Source: Limnohabitans sp. Bal53 (GTDB lineage: Bacteria; Pseudomonadota; Gammaproteobacteria; Burkholderiales; Burkholderiaceae_C). Taken from it: a DNA stretch of 64,000 nucleotides. The position numbers and the translations under genes are program-made. The DNA is taken from NCBI RefSeq assembly GCF_003063355.1, contig NZ_NESH01000003.1:248001-312000 (forward strand), read 5' to 3'. Of this stretch, positions 48,658 to 57,343 are shown piece by piece. The first letter of the stretch is position 1. Every line of letters starts with the position of its first letter. Under the pieces are notes generated by a model that did no database searches, was not told where the DNA came from, and saw nothing but the letters and a program-made list of their open reading frames with translations.

Positions 48658-49539
48658 ATGAGTTCAGCAGCACACGGCACCACGCCTTATTACTTCGTAC
48701 CGCACGAATCTCGCCATCCGGTCATGTCGGCCATCGGCTTGTTTTTTGTCATCCTGGGCGCAGGCCAGTGGATCAACGGCTCCGAATGGGGCATGTATTG
48801 CCTGTTCTTCGGTATGGCTTGGTGGTTGATCGTTTTGTACCAGTGGTTTGCTGAAGCCGTGCACGAAAGCGAAACCGGTATGTACGGTCGCAAGATCGAC
48901 CTGTCTTACCGCTGGAGCATGACTTGGTTCATTTTCTCGGAAGTGATGTTCTTCGGTGCTTTTTTCACTGCATTGTGGTGGGCGCGTTCACACTCCATTC
49001 CAGCCTTGGGCAGTCTCGAAAACGCCTTGCTCTGGCCTGAATTCAAAGCCGCATGGCCCAGTGTGGTGGCCGGGGCCACGACCTCGCCAGCTGGCATCGT
49101 CGAGCCTTTCCAAACCATGGGCCCATTCTGGTTGCCCACCATCAACACGGCATTGCTGTTGACTTCGGGTGTGACATTGACCATTGCCCACCACGCCATT
49201 CAAGTGGGTGATCGCAGCAAAACCATCAAGTTCATGTGGATGACGGTCCTTTTGGGCGTGGTTTTCTTGTTTGTTCAAGGTTACGAGTACGCCCATGCTT
49301 GGGGTGACCTGAATCTCAAGTTGTCATCAGGTATTTATGGCTCGACCTTCTACATGTTGACCGGTTTTCACGGCTTCCATGTGTTCGTGGGCATGTTGAT
49401 GCTCTTGTTCATCACCCTGCGCTTGCAAAAAGGCCACTTCACCAAAGACCGTCACTTCGGTTTTGAGGGTGCGGCTTGGTATTGGCACTTTGTTGACGTG
49501 GTCTGGTTGGGCCTGTACATCCTGGTTTACTGGATGTAA
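48658..49539 (+). CDS. ctaE: Cytochrome c oxidase subunit III
   Basis: 293-residue subunit with seven membrane helices. The start HGTTPYYFVPHESRHPVMSA and later YRWSMTWFIFSEVMFFGAFF and TGFHGFHVFVGMLML match subunit III; FHGFHV and the terminal WHFVDVVWLGLYILVYW are diagnostic. GAGCAGGAG lies just before the ATG at 48658. A strong terminator follows, closing the structural gene group. Confidence 0.96.
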   Translation: MSSAAHGTTPYYFVPHESRHPVMSAIGLFFVILGAGQWINGSEWGMYCLFFGMAWWLIVLYQWFAEAVHESETGMYGRKIDLSYRWSMTWFIFSEVMFFGAFFTALWWARSHSIPALGSLENALLWPEFKAAWPSVVAGATTSPAGIVEPFQTMGPFWLPTINTALLLTSGVTLTIAHHAIQVGDRSKTIKFMWMTVLLGVVFLFVQGYEYAHAWGDLNLKLSSGIYGSTFYMLTGFHGFHVFVGMLMLLFITLRLQKGHFTKDRHFGFEGAAWYWHFVDVVWLGLYILVYWM

Positions 49540-49557
49540 TTCACACACTGGCACAGC

Positions 49558-49583
49558 AAAAAAGCGCCCTAGGGCGCTTTTTT
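49558..49583. terminator. Intrinsic terminator after ctaE
   Basis: A perfect 26-bp palindrome, AAAAAAGCGCCCT followed by its complement, with A and T tracts on either side. It can end transcription in both directions between ctaE and the convergent DUF2909 gene. A second short hairpin, GAGACC...GGTCTC, lies at 49613-49630. Confidence 0.9.
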
Positions 49584-49654
49584 GTTGGGGATAGATAGAG
49601 AGACAACGATGGAGACCGCATTCGGTCTCTAACGTTCAAAGAACTGTTCTGTCA

Positions 49655-49888
49655 TCAAGCACCCGGCGGGATGCCGGTCGGCTGAATCCAGCCGAATTTC
49701 CAGGCCAGCAACACGCAGATGAAAAGAACAATGGACAAGCCAACACGGAAAGCCAGCGCGGTGGCCATGTTGCCCTTTCTGGGCGCTTGGCCCTCAACGG
49801 GTGGGGTATTACCCCGCATCATGTACATCAGGGCCGAGCCCAGACTGACCAAAATGGCAAGAAACGCGATGGCAACAATTATTTTCAT
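49655..49888 (-). CDS. DUF2909 twin-transmembrane protein
   Basis: 77 residues with two membrane helices (about 2-22 and 46-66) separated by a short basic loop. It matches the DUF2909/twin-transmembrane family found beside surf1 in betaproteobacterial oxidase clusters, where it is typically inverted, as here. I chose the ATG at 49886-49888, which leaves 14 bp to the divergent surf1 start. Function unknown. Confidence 0.82.
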   Translation of the reverse strand: MKIIVAIAFLAILVSLGSALMYMMRGNTPPVEGQAPRKGNMATALAFRVGLSIVLFICVLLAWKFGWIQPTGIPPGA

Positions 49889-49902
49889 GGGCACATTATC
49901 CA

Positions 49903-50646
49903 ATGACTGACAAACCCTTTCACTGGCGAAGATGGCTGCTGCTGGCGGTGGCTGCGCTGGGCGTGGGCCTCACCTTTTCGCTGGGGTTGTGGCAACTCGG
50001 ACGCGCCAGCGAAAAAACCGCTCTCCAGGATGCCCGAATGCAGCAATCGGCCAAAGAAGTGCTGGACGGCCGTAGTTTGAGGGGCAATCCGGAAGCAGTG
50101 GCGCAACGCAGCGAATTGATGCACCGGCGCCTGGTGGTGAAGGGACGTTGGTTGCCTGCGCACACGGTTTACTTGGATAACCGGCAAATGAATGCCAAGC
50201 CAGGCTTTTTTGTGTTGACCCCGTTGCAGATCGAGGGTACGGGTGAGGTCTTGGTGGTGCAGCGCGGCTGGGCGCAGCGCTCATTCACCGACCGTGCCGC
50301 CTTGCCCCCCGTGCAGACGTCAGAAGAAAAGGTGGAGGTTCAAGGCCATTTGGCCCCATGGCCTTCAAGGCTCTATGACTTCGGTGGGGCCGAGACGGGG
50401 CCGATACGGCAAAATCTCGACCTGTCTGCCTACCAGCAAGAAACGGGTTTGAAGGTGCTCGAAGTGACCTTGCTTCAATCGGGTGCGCCTTCTGAAGGCT
50501 TGCTGCGCGAATGGCCTGTGGTGGCCAGTGGTGTCGAAAAGCACCACGGTTATGCTTTTCAATGGTTTGGCCTGAGTGGTCTGATCGCTTTACTTTATGT
50601 CTGGTTCCAAATTGTCCAACCCCGCCGCCAAAAACGACCTGCCTGA
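49903..50646 (+). CDS. SURF1-family cytochrome oxidase assembly protein
   Basis: 247-residue membrane protein with an N-terminal helix (about 9-28) and a C-terminal helix (about 218-238) flanking a periplasmic domain. GLWQLGRASEKTAL near 26, HTVYLDNRQMNAKPGFFVLTPL near 87 and the tail HHGYAFQWFGLSGLIALLY are the family signatures. SURF1 binds heme a and helps its insertion into subunit I. It overlaps the following gene by up to 50 bp, depending on that gene's start. Confidence 0.93.
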   Translation: MTDKPFHWRRWLLLAVAALGVGLTFSLGLWQLGRASEKTALQDARMQQSAKEVLDGRSLRGNPEAVAQRSELMHRRLVVKGRWLPAHTVYLDNRQMNAKPGFFVLTPLQIEGTGEVLVVQRGWAQRSFTDRAALPPVQTSEEKVEVQGHLAPWPSRLYDFGGAETGPIRQNLDLSAYQQETGLKVLEVTLLQSGAPSEGLLREWPVVASGVEKHHGYAFQWFGLSGLIALLYVWFQIVQPRRQKRPA

Positions 50647-51310
50647 CAGCCCCCTGGCCATGACGGTGCACGACATGCCCAGCCCGGGCGCTGTGGTGCA
50701 GGCCGATGCACAGCGCACCCGCATGGGCCGCTGGAAAATGATCGTCATGATGCTCGTCTGCGCATCGCCGGTGATTGCCTCGTATTTCACCTACTACGTG
50801 ATCCGGCCCGAAGGCCGTCGTGTCTATGGTGAGCTGGTCCAACCGCAAAAAGACATGCCCCTGGTCAGTGCCCAAAACCTGCAAGGTGAACCAGTCACGT
50901 TGGCCAGCCTCAAAGGGCAATGGTTGCTCGTGACGGTGGCTTCTGGCGCTTGCGATGAACGTTGCCAACAAAACCTGTATTTTCAGCGGCAGTTGCGTGA
51001 AGTTTTGGGCAGAGATAAGGACAGATTGGATCGCGTCTGGTTGGTCACCGATGACGCGCTTGTGGCCCCCAGCCTTTTGCCCGCTTTGAACATGGCACAT
51101 GTGCTGCGCCTCGACATGGCCACGGTGCAAAGCTGGATCAGCCCCACCCAAGGCCAGCAATTACAGGACCATCTGTATGTCGTGGACCCCATGGGTAACT
51201 TCATGATGCGATTCCCGGCCAACATGGACGTGCCCGGGGCCTCCAAAGCCAAGCGCGACCTAGAGCGCCTGCTCAAGGCCTCCTCGTCTTGGGACCAGGC
51301 AGGACGCTGA
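50597..51310 (+). CDS. SCO-like membrane-anchored thioredoxin-fold protein
   Basis: Up to 237 residues. One membrane helix (about 47-68, MIVMMLVCASPVIASYFTYY) anchors a periplasmic thioredoxin-like domain with C119-x3-C123 (GACDERC) and H192 (LQDHLYVVDPMGNFMMRF). The C-x3-C and His spacing copies that of SCO copper chaperones, although overall similarity to SCO is low. It lies between surf1 and ctaA, so a role in CuA or heme a maturation is likely. The start is uncertain: the ATG at 50597 overlaps surf1 by 50 bp, and the ATG at 50660 would avoid the overlap. Confidence 0.78.
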   Translation: MSGSKLSNPAAKNDLPDSPLAMTVHDMPSPGAVVQADAQRTRMGRWKMIVMMLVCASPVIASYFTYYVIRPEGRRVYGELVQPQKDMPLVSAQNLQGEPVTLASLKGQWLLVTVASGACDERCQQNLYFQRQLREVLGRDKDRLDRVWLVTDDALVAPSLLPALNMAHVLRLDMATVQSWISPTQGQQLQDHLYVVDPMGNFMMRFPANMDVPGASKAKRDLERLLKASSSWDQAGR

Positions 51311-51313
51311 GCC

Positions 51314-52444
51314 ATGACCGAAGTTGAGCTGTACAACCTAGAGCCCATTTTGGAGCTCATGGCCGTGGGTCTGGCGGTGGCGGCATTGCCATTGGCTTGG
51401 TGGCTGTGGAAGCAGCGCAGCGCCTCGCCATCGGGGCGACTCAAGGCCCTGACACTGATTACCTTGTTTTTGACCTTTGACTTGGTGTTGTTCGGTGCCT
51501 TTACACGTTTGACCGACTCCGGCTTGGGTTGTCCCGATTGGCCAGGCTGCTATGGCAGCGCCACTCCTATCGGCGCCAAAGCTGAAATCAAGGCCGCCGA
51601 GACCGTCATGCCCACCGGGCCCGTGACCAAGAGCAAGGCCTGGATCGAAATGGTTCACCGCTATCTGGCCACTGGCGTGGGTGTGTTGATCTTGACTTTG
51701 ACCGCTATGACCTGGTGGCTGCGCCGGCAAAGCCGGGAGGTCAGCCCGTGGTTGCCCACATTGACCTTGGTGTGGGTGTGCATGCAAGGGGCGTTTGGCG
51801 CACTGACGGTGACGATGAAGCTTTTTCCGGTCATCGTCACCTTGCACTTGATGGGCGGCATCGGTTTGTTGGTCTTGTTGATGGCGCAAGCTGTGCGTTA
51901 CGACGGCGCGGGCTCGCGGCCCTTGCCATCGATACTGCGCAGGGGTTTATGGGCAGGTTTTGTTTTGCTGAGCCTGCAAATTGCCTTAGGTGGCTGGGTC
52001 AGCACCAATTACGCGGTGTTGGCCTGTCCGGACTTTCCCACTTGCCACGGCCAATGGGTGCCCGAGATGAACTGGCAAGGCTTCAGCGTCTGGCGGGAAC
52101 TGGGCTACACCCCAACAGGCGAACTGTTGCCATTCGCCTCGTTGGTGTCCATCCATTTTGTGCACCGCTCTGCCGCTTGGTTGGTGTTGGCGGTGTTGCT
52201 GTGGGTGGGTTGGCGTTTGCGACAGCAGTCTGGCCTGGCGGTGGCTGGGCGCTGGTTGCTGGGTCTTTGCGCCTTGCAGTTTGTCACCGGCTTGAGCAAC
52301 GTGGTGCTGGGCTGGCCATTGTTGGCTGCTGTGATGCACACCGGTGGGGCTGCGGCCATGGCCTTGACCCTGACCTGGGCATTGTCTGTCAGCCGGGCTG
52401 ATAATTCAGCGTCTCCTCTCCTTTCCAAAAAGCTTGCCGAATGA
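51314..52444 (+). CDS. ctaA: Heme A synthase (COX15/CtaA)
   Basis: 376-residue polytopic membrane protein, about eight helices, that oxidises the heme O methyl group to the formyl of heme [22 protein letters not shown] near residue 58 contains the conserved cysteine pair, [12 protein letters not shown] near 103 and [11 protein letters not shown] near 277 hold heme-ligating histidines, and a second cysteine pair is in [11 protein letters not shown] near 237. Overlaps ctaB by 4 bp. Confidence 0.95.
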   Translation: MTEVELYNLEPILELMAVGLAVAALPLAWWLWKQRSASPSGRLKALTLITLFLTFDLVLFGAFTRLTDSGLGCPDWPGCYGSATPIGAKAEIKAAETVMPTGPVTKSKAWIEMVHRYLATGVGVLILTLTAMTWWLRRQSREVSPWLPTLTLVWVCMQGAFGALTVTMKLFPVIVTLHLMGGIGLLVLLMAQAVRYDGAGSRPLPSILRRGLWAGFVLLSLQIALGGWVSTNYAVLACPDFPTCHGQWVPEMNWQGFSVWRELGYTPTGELLPFASLVSIHFVHRSAAWLVLAVLLWVGWRLRQQSGLAVAGRWLLGLCALQFVTGLSNVVLGWPLLAAVMHTGGAAAMALTLTWALSVSRADNSASPLLSKKLAE

Positions 52445-53337
52445 CTGTCGCCACCGCCCGTTTGCCCCTGACTGCCTGGCAGCAGTACTACGCGTTGACC
52501 AAACCACGCGTGGTTCAATTGATCGTTTTCTGCGCCCTGATTGGCATGGTGCTGGCCGTGCCCGGCGTGCCGAGTTGGGCCGAGTTGAAGCTGGGGCTGT
52601 GGGCTTGTATAGGCATTTGGTTGGTGGCGGGCGCGGCTGCGGCTTTCAACTGTCTGGTGGAAAAAACCATCGACGCCAAAATGAAGCGCACCGCTTGGCG
52701 ACCCACCGCCAAGGGTGAGCTCAGTGACCAGCAGGCCTTGCTGTTTTCGGCCGTGCTGTGTGCCTTGGGCTCGGCGGTGCTTTATGTGCTGGTCAACCCG
52801 CTGACCATGTGGCTGACCTTTGCCACCTTTGTCGGCTACGCCATCATTTACACTGTGATCTTGAAGCCACTGACCCCACAGAACATCGTGATCGGCGGCG
52901 CCAGCGGGGCCATGCCCCCCGTGCTGGGCTGGGCGGCCATGACCGGTCAGGTCGGGCCGGAAGCCTTGATCTTGTTTTTGATCATTTTCCTGTGGACGCC
53001 GCCGCACTTCTGGGCGCTGGCACTCTACCGGGTCGAGGATTACCGCAAATCGGGTTTGCCCATGTTGCCGGTCACCCACGGCAACGAATTCACGCGCTTG
53101 CAAATCCTGCTGTACACCATCGTGTTGATGGCGTCCTGCCTCATGCCTTTTGTCTACGGTATGAGCTCTTGGCTCTACTTGGCTGCGGCGGTGGTGCTTA
53201 GCATCGGTTTCATCGGCTACGCAGTGGCCTTGTACCGCGAATATTCGGACGAACTGGCCCGCAAGACCTTTCGCTTTTCTTTGGTCCACCTGAGCGCCTT
53301 GTTTGCCGCCTTGCTGCTCGACCACTATATTTTTTGA
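52441..53337 (+). CDS. ctaB: Protoheme IX farnesyltransferase (heme O synthase)
   Basis: 298-residue UbiA-family prenyltransferase. [18 protein letters not shown] leads into the conserved aspartate-rich region [19 protein letters not shown] (about 63-82), the farnesyl diphosphate/Mg2+ site; a second motif is [16 protein letters not shown] near 196. It makes heme O from heme B, the substrate for CtaA just upstream. Confidence 0.96.
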   Translation: MTVATARLPLTAWQQYYALTKPRVVQLIVFCALIGMVLAVPGVPSWAELKLGLWACIGIWLVAGAAAAFNCLVEKTIDAKMKRTAWRPTAKGELSDQQALLFSAVLCALGSAVLYVLVNPLTMWLTFATFVGYAIIYTVILKPLTPQNIVIGGASGAMPPVLGWAAMTGQVGPEALILFLIIFLWTPPHFWALALYRVEDYRKSGLPMLPVTHGNEFTRLQILLYTIVLMASCLMPFVYGMSSWLYLAAAVVLSIGFIGYAVALYREYSDELARKTFRFSLVHLSALFAALLLDHYIF

Positions 53338-53347
53338 GGCCCCAGGC

Positions 53348-53956
53348 ATGTTGCAACGCAGAGTTTTAACGAGAACGGCCTTGGCCTTGGGTTTGGCAGG
53401 CGCGGTGTGGGGCTTGAGTGGATGCGGTGAAGACAAACCAGCCTTTCGCGGCGTGGACATCACCGGGGCTGATTACGCCCAAGGCTGGGAGCTGAGCGAC
53501 CAAGACGGCCAGGTGCGCACCCTCAAAGACTTTGCGGGCAAAGCCGTGGTGGTGTTTTTTGGTTTCACCCAATGTCCCGACGTCTGCCCCACCGCTTTGC
53601 AGGAAATGGCGCAGACTAAACAGCTCTTGGGCGCCGACGGGCCCAAGTTGCAAGGTGTGTTCATCACGGTGGACCCTGAGCGTGACACGCCGGAGTTGCT
53701 CAAGGCCTACATGGCCAATTTCGGCGCCGACTTTGTGGCTTTGCGCCCCACACCGGAGCAGCTGCCCAAGGTGACCAAGGACTTCAAGATCTATTACAAA
53801 AAGGTCGAGGGCAAAACCCCTACGAGCTACACCATGGACCACTCGGCGGGCAGCTTCACCTTTGACCCGCAAGGTCGCATTCGCCTGTACAACCGACACG
53901 CCAGCGGTGCCGAGGCGCTGGCCGCCGATGTGAAGATCTTGCTCAGCGGCAAGTGA
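53348..53956 (+). CDS. SCO1/SenC-family copper chaperone lipoprotein
   Basis: 202 residues. A lipoprotein signal ends at LSGC with C26 as the lipidated cysteine. The thioredoxin-like domain has the copper ligands C77-P-D-V-C81 (FTQCPDVCPTAL) and a histidine in SYTMDHSAGSF near 160. It matures the CuA centre of subunit II. Last gene of the oxidase locus, 10 bp after ctaB. I chose the ATG at 53348 as it gives a clean lipoprotein signal. Confidence 0.94.
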   Translation: MLQRRVLTRTALALGLAGAVWGLSGCGEDKPAFRGVDITGADYAQGWELSDQDGQVRTLKDFAGKAVVVFFGFTQCPDVCPTALQEMAQTKQLLGADGPKLQGVFITVDPERDTPELLKAYMANFGADFVALRPTPEQLPKVTKDFKIYYKKVEGKTPTSYTMDHSAGSFTFDPQGRIRLYNRHASGAEALAADVKILLSGK

Positions 53957-54023
53957 TCCCGGACCGCAGGGCCCGGGGTTGATACGCCGAAGCAGTGCGC
54001 GCCTCAGGGCCCGCTTCAGGGCT

Positions 54024-55028
54024 TCAATTCAATTCGATTTTCTGGCTGCGAATGATGTCGCCCAGCGCTTTCGTGTCGGACGCAATCCGGTTGCGCAAAC
54101 CTTCGGGCGAGGAGCCCACCACTTGCCAGCCTTGCTGGAACAAACGCGCACGCATCTCGGGCGCACGCACGATGTCGCTGACCATGGCCGACAACTTAGT
54201 GGCCACAGCCACTGGCATCGAAGCGGGTGCGGCCACTGCGTTCCAAATTTCCAGTTGGTAATCCTTCACGCCGATCTCAGACAAGCTGGGCACATCAGCG
54301 GTCACCGTGCTGCGCCCCGAGCTGGTCGAGCCAATCACCCGCAACTTGCCCCCGCGAACCTGAGCTGCTGCCATCGCGGGCGGCAACAAAGCCAGTTGCA
54401 CTTGGCCGCCGAGCATGGCCGTGATCACCTGTGGGTTGCCGGGGTAGGGCACATGCACTGGCGCAATGCCGGCCTTGGTCTTGAGCAACTCCATGCCCAA
54501 GTGCGCCACAGTGCCCACACCAGGCGTGGCATAACTGAGCTTGTCACCTGCTTTTTGGGCTTGGCTCAGCCATTCGGCGGCGCTTTGACCAGGAGCATTG
54601 GCTGGGACAGTCAGCACCAGGGGCGCTTTACCGATCAGGCTGATGGGTGCCAGATCTTTGAGCGGGTCATAAGCCACCTTGGGGTTCAGGATGCGGGCAA
54701 TGGTCATGTTGCCGTTGATCATCAGGCCCAGGGTGTGGCCGTCGGTGGACTTGGCCACGAAGTCAGCCGCGATGTTGCCGCCGGCGCCCACTTTGTTCTC
54801 GACGATCACGTTCTGACCCAAGGCTTTGGCCAGCGGCTCGGCCAAAGCCCGGGCCGTCAGGTCAGGGCTTGAGCCAGCGGGAAAGCCGACCACCAGGCGA
54901 ACGCTTTGGGTAGGCCAAGCCGAGTTGGCTGGGGTGGCCCAAGATGGTGACAGTCCCAGAACCAAGGCAGCGCCAAGGGCTTGGGCCACATGGCGGCGAG
55001 AAAAACCAGTGGAGGTGAGAGCAGTCAT
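54024..55028 (-). CDS. Bug/TctC-family periplasmic receptor
   Basis: 334 residues with a signal peptide (twin-Arg-like SRRHVAQALGAALVLGLS, cleaved near residue 35) and the Bug fold: VRLVVGFPAGSSPDLTARAL, VENKVGAGGNIAADFVAKST and VAYDPLKDLAPISL. The ligand is unknown; no catabolic or permease genes lie beside it. Convergent with the sco gene. I chose the ATG at 55026-55028, with GAAAGG upstream, over a TTG five codons earlier. Confidence 0.92.
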   Translation of the reverse strand: MTALTSTGFSRRHVAQALGAALVLGLSPSWATPANSAWPTQSVRLVVGFPAGSSPDLTARALAEPLAKALGQNVIVENKVGAGGNIAADFVAKSTDGHTLGLMINGNMTIARILNPKVAYDPLKDLAPISLIGKAPLVLTVPANAPGQSAAEWLSQAQKAGDKLSYATPGVGTVAHLGMELLKTKAGIAPVHVPYPGNPQVITAMLGGQVQLALLPPAMAAAQVRGGKLRVIGSTSSGRSTVTADVPSLSEIGVKDYQLEIWNAVAAPASMPVAVATKLSAMVSDIVRAPEMRARLFQQGWQVVGSSPEGLRNRIASDTKALGDIIRSQKIELN

Positions 55029-55133
55029 GGCGAAGCCTTTCAAAACAAAACTGCCATGACTTTAGCGCACAGCAGCCGAAAAAATACCCGGTCTAAGCCG
55101 GGTATCGGAATGAACGCAGAACACAGGTCCCAC

Positions 55134-56066
55134 TCAAGCAAACTCCACCAGCGCCTTCTTCATTTTCTTCATGGCCGCCACCTCGATCTGGCGGATGCGC
55201 TCGGCGCTCACACCGAATTCGTCGGCCAGGTCGTGTAGGGTCATGCCGCCCGAGCCGTTGTCGTTGACCTTGAGCCAGCGTTCTTCCACGATGCGGCGGC
55301 TGCGGTCGTCCAGCACGCTCAAAGCGGTCGCCAAGCCATCGCTGGCCATCACATCGCGCTGGTGGGCCTCGATCATGGCGGTGGGCTCGTGGTTCACATC
55401 GGCCAGGTAGGCGATGGGGCCAAAAGCCTGCTCGCCATCGTCCGAGGGGGCAGGGTCGAGCAGCACATCGCCGCCGGACATGCGCATTTCCATCTCGCGC
55501 ACTTCTTCGCGCTTGACGTTCAGGCTGTTGGCCATCGCGTCGACCTGGTCGGGTGTCAGGGTGTCGCGGTGCGTGCCTTCGTCGGCATCGGACTTGTAGC
55601 CCTGCTTCATCGAGCGCAGGTTGAAAAACAGTTTGCGCTGGGCCTTGGTGGTGGCCACCTTGACCATGCGCCAGTTTTTCAGGATGTACTCATGAATTTC
55701 GGCCTTGATCCAGTGCAGCGCGTAGCTCACCAAACGCACGCCTTGCTCGGGGTCGAAGCGCTTGACCGCCTTCATCAGGCCCACATTGCCTTCCTGGATC
55801 AGGTCGCCGTGGGGCAGGCCGTAGCCCAGGTATTGGCGCGATACCGACACGACCAAGCGCAGGTGCGAGAGCACCAGCTTGCGGGCGGCTTCGAGGTCGT
55901 CGTTGGCTTTGAGCTGGCGGGCGGCTTCTTGCTCTTCCTCGAGGGTGAGCATGGGCATGCGGTTGACCGCAGAGATGTAGGCGTCCAAGTGGCCGAGCGA
56001 GGGCACGACCGCCCAAGGGTTGCTCAGCGCGATGGCTGTGGCGGGGGAACCAGTTTGAATGTTCAT
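55134..56066 (-). CDS. rpoH: RNA polymerase heat-shock sigma factor (sigma-32)
   Basis: 310-residue sigma-70-family factor for heat-shock promoters. Region 2 contains GDLIQEGNVGLMKAVKRFDP and SYALHWIKAEIHEYI; the RpoH box, QRKLFFNLR, lies near residue 133 and separates RpoH from other sigma factors. Region 4 ends with LADEFGVSAERIRQIEVAAM. AAAGGAG lies 6 bp before the ATG at 56064-56066. A perfect CIRCE operator starts 30 bp upstream, so HrcA probably represses it. Confidence 0.97.
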   Translation of the reverse strand: MNIQTGSPATAIALSNPWAVVPSLGHLDAYISAVNRMPMLTLEEEQEAARQLKANDDLEAARKLVLSHLRLVVSVSRQYLGYGLPHGDLIQEGNVGLMKAVKRFDPEQGVRLVSYALHWIKAEIHEYILKNWRMVKVATTKAQRKLFFNLRSMKQGYKSDADEGTHRDTLTPDQVDAMANSLNVKREEVREMEMRMSGGDVLLDPAPSDDGEQAFGPIAYLADVNHEPTAMIEAHQRDVMASDGLATALSVLDDRSRRIVEERWLKVNDNGSGGMTLHDLADEFGVSAERIRQIEVAAMKKMKKALVEFA

Positions 56067-56095
56067 ACCAGAACTCCTTTCAGAATACCTCAATA

Positions 56096-56122
56096 TTAGC
56101 ACTCTCTGGCGAGGAGTGCTAA
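56096..56122. promoter_or_regulatory. CIRCE operator (HrcA site) over the rpoH promoter
   Basis: TTAGCACTC-N9-GAGTGCTAA, a perfect match to the CIRCE consensus. On the minus strand the same bases supply a possible -35 (TTAGCA, 56122-56117), an 18-bp spacer and a -10 (TAATAT, 56098-56093), so HrcA bound here would block RNA polymerase. It ends 30 bp before the rpoH start codon; nothing else begins nearby in the other direction. Confidence 0.93.
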
Positions 56123-56223
56123 TGGACGGCGTTGGGGGTACCCGCAGTCATGGGGTTTTCCCTGATTTTGCAGGCGACTCATGGCCGCGTCTGTGCGCTG
56201 GAGAACGAGTTGAGCCGGGGTGA

Positions 56224-57315
56224 TCAGCTCAGCAGGGCCTGGGCAAACTCGCGGGCGTTGAAGGTTTCCAAGTCTTCCAGCTTCTCACCCACGCCAATGA
56301 AGTACACCGGAATCGGCTTTTCGCGGGCAATGGCGCACAGCACGCCGCCCTTGGCGGTGCCGTCCAGCTTGGTCACGATCAGGCCCGTCAAGCCCAGCGT
56401 GTCGTCAAAGGCTTTGACTTGGGCCAGAGCGTTTTGCCCGGTGTTGCCATCGATCACCAGCAGCACCTCGTGTGGGGCGGTGCCATCGGCTTTTTGCACC
56501 ACGCGCTTGATTTTTTTCAGCTCTTCCATCAGGTGCAGCTGCGTCGGCAGGCGCCCGGCGGTGTCCACCAGCACCACATCGCGGCCTCGGGCGCGGCCTG
56601 CGCTCACCGCGTCAAAACTCACGGCAGCCGGGTCTCCGCCTTGCTGGCTGACGATCTCGACCGTGTTGCGGGTGGCCCACACCGCCAGCTGCTCCTTGGC
56701 CGCAGCGCGGAAGGTGTCGGCCGCCGCCAGCAGCACGCTCAGGCCTTCGTCGGCCAGGTGCTTGGTCAGTTTGCCAATCGAGGTGGTTTTGCCCGCGCCG
56801 TTGACGCCTGCGACCATGATCACGGTGGGGTGGTGGTCGCCAATGCTCAGGGGCTTTTGCAGGGGCGTCAGCAAGTCGGTGATGGCGTCGGCCAGCAGGG
56901 TTTTGACCTGCGAGGGATCGGTCGCCTTGGCCTCTTTCACGCGGCGCTTGAGGTCTTGCAGCAAATGCTCGGTGGCTTTGACCCCGGTGTCAGCCACCAA
57001 CAGCGCGGTTTCCAGCTCTTCATAGAGTTCGTCGTCAATGCGTGTGCCGGTGAAGACGTTGGTGATGCTGGAGCCGGTCTTGCGCAATCCGGCTTTGAGG
57101 CGGTCAAGCCAACCTTGTCGGGCGGCGGGGGCGGCAGGTGTTGCCTCAGCCGCGCTCGGTGCAGCTGCAGTGGGGGCACTGGCAGGCGCGGTTGCTTGCG
57201 CGGCAACGGGGGTTGAAACAGTGGTGGCTGCAGGGGGAGAAGCGGTGGGTGCAGCAGCCGATGGGGCCGATGAGACCTCAGCAGGAGGGGATTTTTTTTT
57301 GAAGAAACTGAACAT
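56224..57315 (-). CDS. ftsY: Signal recognition particle receptor FtsY
   Basis: 363-residue SRP GTPase that receives the Ffh complex at the membrane. After MFSFFKKK comes an Ala/Pro-rich low-complexity A domain (about residues 9-70) instead of the acidic one of E. coli. The NG domain has GVNGAGKTTSIGKL near 165, DTAGRLPT near 248 and TKLDGTAKGG near 310. I chose the ATG at 57313-57315; the open frame upstream is antisense to the M16 gene. Divergent from the M16 pair by 28 bp, a typical Burkholderiales order. Confidence 0.95.
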   Translation of the reverse strand: MFSFFKKKSPPAEVSSAPSAAAPTASPPAATTVSTPVAAQATAPASAPTAAAPSAAEATPAAPAARQGWLDRLKAGLRKTGSSITNVFTGTRIDDELYEELETALLVADTGVKATEHLLQDLKRRVKEAKATDPSQVKTLLADAITDLLTPLQKPLSIGDHHPTVIMVAGVNGAGKTTSIGKLTKHLADEGLSVLLAAADTFRAAAKEQLAVWATRNTVEIVSQQGGDPAAVSFDAVSAGRARGRDVVLVDTAGRLPTQLHLMEELKKIKRVVQKADGTAPHEVLLVIDGNTGQNALAQVKAFDDTLGLTGLIVTKLDGTAKGGVLCAIAREKPIPVYFIGVGEKLEDLETFNAREFAQALLS

Positions 57316-57343
57316 GGCGTGGATTTCAAGGATCATGCATTCT

